This document shows positions 8,101 to 12,224 of a stretch of DNA of 12,224 bases, one piece after another; the first letter of the stretch is position 1; each line of letters starts with the position of its first letter. The position numbers were made by a program, and so were the translations under genes. The notes beneath the pieces are model-generated. The model ran no database searches, was not told the origin of the DNA, and worked only from the letters and a program-made list of their open reading frames with translations. The stretch is from Ettlia oleoabundans. Its lineage: Eukaryota > Chlorophyta > Chlorophyceae > Chlamydomonadales. Location: NCBI GenBank assembly GCA_019693395.1, contig JAAMXP010002975.1:1-12224 (forward strand), read 5' to 3'.

Positions 8101-8610
8101 CGCCACGGCCTGGCGGTTCCACCTTGATCACATCTGCCCCAAAGTAGGCCAGCAAGCCACCGCAGAAGTTGCCGGCAACAACTTGTCCTGCAAGGAAAAT
8201 TTACGGATTAGAGCGGGGTGGGACTGGCAGAGAGAGGGGAGCAGGTTGGGTCGGGCGGCAATATCGGTGTCCAATACTGGCATGCCAGTAAATGGTGCCA
8301 TGGGGGGCTGGCAACAAGCCGCCAGCAAGATGATATGGAGGCTGTGCAGCCAACAAGTCAATTGGGTGGGGTAATGGCGTCTGAACCATCTTCGGTGCAG
8401 CAAGCCCCAAAGTGGCAATCACGCACCAAGGTCGAGCACTTTGATGCCCACCAGCGGGCCGCTTGGCGGCGGCGGGGACTCCTGCTGCGTGGAGTAGCAC
8501 GCCGATTGTTGGATCACAAATGGCTTGCTGAACAGTTGCAGCGGCGGACAACAGGCGCTATCGAGCTGGCTAATCAGCAGGGGAACGCCTCTTTGTCGAA
8601 AGGCGAGCAT
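5130..8610 (-). CDS. Family III (CaiB/BaiF) CoA-transferase, probably mitochondrial
   Basis: Transfers CoA between an acyl-CoA and a free carboxylic acid through an aspartyl-CoA anhydride on one Asp. Nine exons: 8610-8427, 8187-8039, 7741-7613, 7383-7262, 7001-6860, 6563-6506, 6243-6014, 5683-5524, 5299-5130. The total is 1344 nt, 447 aa, close to the human SUGCT length (about 445). Residues 1-40 are Arg/Ser/Leu-rich with QSACYSTQQ, a likely presequence. Family motifs in order: GIKVLDLGQVVAG (56-68), FGADVIKVEPPGRGD, YGRNRRCMTIDL, VLVENFRPGVMEKWQ, YTRISGYGQTGP, ISLGDSLAGLHAAFG with candidate catalytic D214, GQVVDAAITESMF, GSTLTGVVPSGTW, VVIGGNGNSVYNRL, EARVPAGPI and ELGEHTEEIL. ATG 8610 has a G at -3 and precedes the presequence. 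The acid substrate (glutarate, oxalate, other) cannot be read from sequence. It resembles bacterial CaiB/BaiF enzymes as much as animal SUGCT. All introns are GT-AG. Confidence 0.95.
6565..6611. repeat. Three copies of TGCAGTACAY beside a splice acceptor
   Basis: Copies at 6565-6574, 6574-6583 and 6602-6611. On the transcribed minus strand these are TGTACTGCA units in the last 50 nt of the CoA-transferase intron 6859-6564, ending at the acceptor CAG. They may be simple sequence drift or may overlap the branch-site region. Confidence 0.6.
7451..7487. repeat. 11-bp perfect inverted repeat in a CoA-transferase intron
   Basis: TATCACGCATA (7451-7461) pairs with TATGCGTGATA (7477-7487) across a 15-nt loop. 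It sits inside the intron 7384-7612, between the exons ending VMEKWQ and starting LGPQHL. It does not match any recognised RNA gene. Confidence 0.65.
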
Positions 8611-9122
8611 GTCGCCGTTTATGCGCGACCTGGGCCTGATGCAATCCCAAGATACTCCTTGAAGCCCATAAATGCTCAATGCAAGTCCGATGGGGACCGA
8701 TAGAGCCTGCGATCATGCATGGCGCCTTTCTATCGGCCTGAGCCGAGAGTGGCGTTGCCGGGAATGCAGTTGGAGCCGAAAATATTTTGCCAGTTGAGCG
8801 GGCAAGTGGGCGGACCGAAATGGCAGCTGGGATGACCAGCAGGATGAACAGTCATGGATTGTTGCCCTCCGCCTGCAGACCGTGCTTGACGGGTCCTCTG
8901 CGTTGATCATTGGTCGTTAGACTTGCGACGGAGTGACCTTCACCGTGTCGCCCGCCGCCAGAAGGCAAGGTGGCAGGGGTAGCTTCAGCGACGACGGTAG
9001 TGTGTGGCGGCGCCAGCAGCGGACCACCTCTCGATTCTCTGCGCAGCACAAGCGAAGCAACTTCATGAACTTACACAAGGACAGCAGCTTAGACTGAGCA
9101 GCAATAGACGCGTGCTCATATA
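8611..9122. promoter_or_regulatory. Divergent spacer between CoA-transferase and Nudix genes
   Basis: 512 nt between two outward-facing start codons, so it should hold both promoters and 5' UTRs. No convincing exon was found on either strand. Apart from an AT-rich TATAA sequence next to the Nudix start, no regulatory element was recognised. Confidence 0.55.
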
Positions 9123-9123
9123 A
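9118..9123 (+). promoter_or_regulatory. TATA-like hexamer overlapping the Nudix ATG
   Basis: ATATAA at 9118-9123 runs into ATG 9123. If it were a working TATA box, transcription would begin downstream of this ATG and the start codon would be wrong. No other in-frame ATG lies before the first Nudix strand (AAGVLPFSI), so it is more likely chance, or an upstream exon exists. Confidence 0.25.
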
Positions 9124-11761
9124 TGTATTTTACAAGGAGCAAAGCCGTGACGGGGCACAGGGCGGCGGGGGTTCTGCCATTCAGCATTCACGAGGGAGAG
9201 GTGGTGGTGCTGCTGGGAGCAGAACCCTGCAAGACTGGGCCAGGAGGCAAGGTGCGTTTGCGGCACATGTATGGTGCAGTATTGCAACCATGCTTGTGCC
9301 GGGGCTCTGGTGGCTGCCGGGGGCTGATGTGCTGCTGCGAAGCACTGCAGCAGTGGATGTTCAAGTGAGGCGAACACCCTGCCACTGCCCACAGGCTGCT
9401 GCTATTGTGCTATGCCGCCCACCCGCAGGTGTGGCGCATCATGTGGCGAGCCTTTGGCGGCTGCCGAGAAGCTGCAGATGCCGACAGCGCTGCCACTGCG
9501 GCCCGAGAATTTGCAGAGGAAACTCTGGGCCTGTTTGAGAGCTGCGCTGTCACCCAGGCGGGCGTGGCAGCTGCAGCAACGACCATGGAGGCACAGCTGC
9601 GGGACAGCAGCCAGGCGGTCAAGGTAAGCGGGGGTAAAAGGGCTGGTTAACAGGAGGTCATGCCCAGGGAGCCACAGCAAGGCTTACCATCGTGGCGGCA
9701 ACACAGCAGATGCTCGTCCCTGCCTGCCTCCCCAACCCTCCCACCCAGACCCTGCACTCCACCTAAAACCGTACCTGCAGGTGATCCATCCATTGAGAAA
9801 GGGTGCCTACCACTTTTTCTGCACCCAGACCCCGTGGGTGGCTCCCCTCATGTTCCGCCTGGCCAGCCAGCAGAACGCCGCCACAAACGCCGTTGCCGGA
9901 GCAGAGAAGTCGGCGTTTGCCTGGTGAGAGCGAGCTTTGGGGCCAGGGCTCCAGCCTGCAACATCACTTTCAACACGTAACAGCTCAGTCTGCTAGCTTG
10001 CCTTGCAGGGGATACAGGCTTGAACTGCCTGTCTGGTATGCTCCCGTGCCAATCGCCCTTTTCCGAGTCATTACCATCGCCTACTTTACCATCCGAAATT
10101 CTAACCTAGCACATCCTTCCGCCCGGTTTCCATGCTTGCAGGGTTCCCATGAAGGATCTGCTGGAGTGTGTGGCGGTGGCGGCGCCTCGGTACTTCCTGG
10201 AGGCACGCGCACACGTGTGCGGCGGGCCGGGTACACCACCGCCCGCCAGATGCGGCAGGAGGCGTTTTCAGGTGGGTTCAAGTTTCAGCTGCGGGGACAA
10301 GCGAGGCAGACTTCACACCAGGAACCAAGTGCCGTGTGTTGGCGGCTGTTGTGACCTGATGCAGCAGCCGAGCTGGTGCCACATGGTGCCGCCAGGTGCC
10401 ATGACTGTGGTGCCGCTCGTCGGCGTCGCATCAGCTTCTCACCACACATGTCTGGCCAAGCAAGGCATGGCTGGGCACGGCGCCAGCATCACCAATTGCT
10501 AACCACTGTGCATTTGCCCCTCCACGCTGCGCTGCAGCTGCACCCCTGCTTTGCAAACAGCCTGCGCATGGCTCAGAAGTGCGGCCTAAACGAGCTCATA
10601 GCACGGGCACACGAGCTGCCACTGCCGCCGCCCCCACCTCTGCCGCCTCTGCCGCTGTCGGTGCCCGCCGCTGAGCCAGAGGCGTCTGTGGGAGGTGTGG
10701 ATGCGGCAGCAAGGGCTGCAGTTGGGGCAGCGGCAAGCTTAGCAGCAGGAGCAGAATCCGTAGCAGGAGCAGGAGCTGCAGCAGCAGCAATTGAGGTGCA
10801 CAGTGAATTTGCAGCGGTAATGGTCACAGGACCAGAAGCAGACTGGGCAGCAGAAATCGAAGATGAGGGTGGTGGCTGGGATGAGGTAGGGTGTGATGGC
10901 AGCGGTACGCTGCAGGACTCCCTGGGGTACTGGCTGGCTCAAGAAGGCATAGGCGCAGCCCTGCGTGGCAGCGCCCCCGCTACGGCAGGTGCCGACCTGC
11001 CCTCAGGCATCTGGCTGCCACAGCCGCCGCCGCCACCGTTGCTGCCTCAGGAGCAGCAGCAGGGGCAGTCGCCACAGCAGCAACGGAGAGGGCGCGGTAG
11101 GGGTGGCAGGCAACAGCGGCGTCAGCAGGTAATCACCACCACAACAGCAGCAGGAGGGGCAGGGCACGGTAGCAGCATGCTTGTGTCTCCAGCAGCAAGC
11201 TCGCAGCCGGCAGCCAGCGGCGGCAGCTTTGGGCGGACCAGCAGCGTGGACACGGCCAGCAGCCTGCGCCAGCACCGTGAGGCGGTGGCGGCAGCGGCGG
11301 TGGAGCAAGTGGTGCAACAGATTGAGCTCAACAGCCGGCTGAAGCAGCGCCCCAGCCGCAAGCAGCGCCAGAAGATGCGGCGGCAGCGGCAGCGCGAGCA
11401 AGCAGCGTCAGAGGCTGCCCCAGCAGCAGCAGCGGCTGTCTACGAAGGTGAAGCCGCAGAGGGAGAGGCAGCGGCGCTTGCGATTGTAAGCGCGGCACCG
11501 AGCGCTGTAAAGCAGCAGCAGGAGCGCAGGAAGCGGCGGTCGCCCCAACAGCACGAGCAGCTTGGCAACGCTGGCTCGCAGGCCCAGCAAGAGCGGCAGC
11601 AGCAGTTACCGGTGGCGGAAGCTGTTGCTGGCGGCTGGCAGGAAGCTGTATCGCCGCCGCCGCCGCCGCCGCACTGGGCACATGCCATGCTGGAGCTTGA
11701 GGCCGCTTTCCAGCCCCACATGCGCCTGCACAAGCGGCTGCGGCTGGTGGTGGCGCAGTAA
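9123..11761 (+). CDS. Nudix hydrolase-like protein with long low-complexity C-terminal tail
   Basis: Five exons: 9123-9251, 9429-9623, 9781-9923, 10142-10271, 10538-11761. Total 1821 nt, 606 aa, all in phase. Nudix enzymes hydrolyse nucleoside diphosphates linked to another moiety; the substrate here is unknown. Residues 1-43 give the opening strand (GHRAAGVLPF, VVVLLGAE). Residues 49-77 give the Nudix region WRAFGGCREAADAD...TAAREFAEETLG with E70, E73 and E74 as metal ligands. HPLRKGAYHFFCTQTPW and LHPCFANSLRMA follow in exons 3 and 5. The box has a one-residue longer loop than the usual G-x5-E-x7-RE-x2-EE, and the first Glu is replaced by a DAD context. From about residue 225 the protein is Pro-, Ala-, Gln- and Ser-rich, with a strongly basic stretch at about 463-487 and a non-repetitive end (HWAHAMLELEAAF...LRLVVAQ). 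Exon 5 is unusually long and may hide an intron. The Nudix call is firm, the tail model less so. Confidence 0.85.
10616..11670 (+). repeat. Low-complexity GC-rich region in the Nudix last exon
   Basis: In-frame Pro run, then Ala/Gly/Glu-rich, Gln/Arg/Pro-rich and Ser-rich blocks built from GCA, GCG, CAG and CCG triplets, including eight consecutive Pro codons near 11653-11676. The antisense strand is open in places only because of this composition. A basic block (SRLKQRPSRKQRQKMRRQRQ) lies at about 11330-11390. Confidence 0.75.
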
Positions 11762-11947
11762 ACTCTAAAGTCGTGGAGGTTTCACCATCACAGCTGAGCA
11801 CCCATTGCCTGGCTTGTACCACACAGTTGGCATGTACATTAGGCCCATTTCCCTCGCTGTGCTGCAGAACCAGTTTTCTTCTGTATGTTTGTTCGACTTG
11901 ACAGCTGCATGTTGCATGGACGCATCCACTCCCCATCTGTATATGCC

Positions 11948-11978
11948 TGACTGGCAGTTGCAATATTGACTGGCAGTT
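11948..11978. repeat. Direct repeat TGACTGGCAGTT in 3' UTR
   Basis: Two perfect 12-nt copies at 11948-11959 and 11967-11978, spaced 19 nt start to start. No known element matches. Confidence 0.7.
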
Positions 11979-12007
11979 CCAGTTACGTTGCCAAGCAATC
12001 CTCCATT

Positions 12008-12012
12008 TGTAA
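12008..12012 (+). terminator. Candidate polyadenylation signal TGTAA
   Basis: TGTAA is the usual nuclear poly(A) signal of chlorophyte algae. This copy lies about 247 nt after the Nudix stop codon, a typical 3'-UTR length. A five-base match alone is weak evidence. Confidence 0.5.
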
Positions 12013-12224
12013 AGCACGGCTGTTGCAACGTAATGACCGTATGAGCCTGCCAGTATTGTTCCTGACCTTGGATTAGGGCTCTGATAAGCTTGTTTCCGCC
12101 CCATGGCTTTGGCAGGTTATTGCAGAAGAGTGCTCTGCCTGTTTGGGTGAGGCAAAGTGGGTGGGTGCAGCCTGCAAGGCGTACTGCCCAACCCAGGCTC
12201 TCTAGTTTCTTCTTTCTGTACCCC

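Larger units (their letters stand above)
11762..12224. other. 3' flank of the Nudix gene
   Basis: No gene was recognised here. The sequence is more AT-rich than the preceding exon, contains a short direct repeat and a TGTAA motif, and probably includes the 3' UTR followed by intergenic DNA. Confidence 0.6.

Noticed and set aside
8611..8679. In-frame upstream extension of the CoA-transferase from a TTG at 8679
   Set aside because: TTG is not a usual nuclear start codon; ATG 8610 directly precedes a presequence-like N-terminus.
8218..8703. 161-codon plus-strand open frame
   Set aside because: It is antisense to the first exon and first intron of the CoA-transferase, which has clear motifs and phase-matched joins.
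11040..11160. CAG-rich repeats as a CRISPR-like or satellite array
   Set aside because: No constant repeat with unique spacers; these are codon-level triplet runs in a reading frame.
11328..12104. 258-codon minus-strand open frame over the Nudix tail and 3' flank
   Set aside because: It is open mainly because the sense strand is made of GCA/CAG/GCG triplets; no family motif is present and the sense frame continues a Nudix gene.

Overview
The window looks like nuclear DNA of a green alga (Chlorophyta). Genes are split into many short exons, all readable introns end in CAG, the DNA is moderately GC-rich with many CAG/CTG runs, and the proteins carry Ala/Gln/Pro-rich low-complexity stretches. 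Plant-type cofactor-independent phosphoglycerate mutase and a TGTAA-type 3' signal fit this. A chlorophycean of the Sphaeropleales type is my best guess, but that is inference. No rRNA, tRNA, transposon or CRISPR was found.

Layout. (1) Minus strand, 2991 down past position 1: 2,3-bisphosphoglycerate-independent phosphoglycerate mutase (iPGAM), ten exons and about 300 codons visible, with the 3' part outside the window. Its catalytic serine lies in a 17-nt microexon, and one intron has a GC donor. (2) Minus strand, 3622-3035: a probable small three-exon gene for an unrecognised single-membrane-span protein, ending 43 nt upstream of the iPGAM start. (3) Plus strand, 3817-4512: an OXLD1-like mitochondrial protein (oxidoreductase-like domain) with a Gln-rich tail. 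(4) Convergent spacer, 4513-5129. (5) Minus strand, 8610-5130: a complete nine-exon, 447-aa family III (CaiB/BaiF) CoA-transferase with a mitochondrial-type presequence. (6) Divergent spacer, 8611-9122. (7) Plus strand, 9123-11761: a five-exon, 606-aa Nudix hydrolase-like protein with a very long low-complexity C-terminal tail. (8) 3' flank, 11762-12224, with a TGTAA signal.

The genes do not form a pathway. iPGAM belongs to lower glycolysis, the CoA-transferase to (probably mitochondrial) acyl-CoA metabolism, OXLD1 is a poorly understood mitochondrial protein, and the Nudix substrate is unknown. Exon joins were accepted only where splice sites, reading phase and family-motif continuity agreed. 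All three spliced main genes close without a frame error: 1344 and 1821 nt for the complete ones, 901 nt for the visible part of iPGAM.

The points most worth a second look are the catalytic microexon, the small membrane-protein ORF packed against the iPGAM start (possible dicistronic transcript or N-terminal extension), and the Nudix domain fused to a basic/low-complexity tail.
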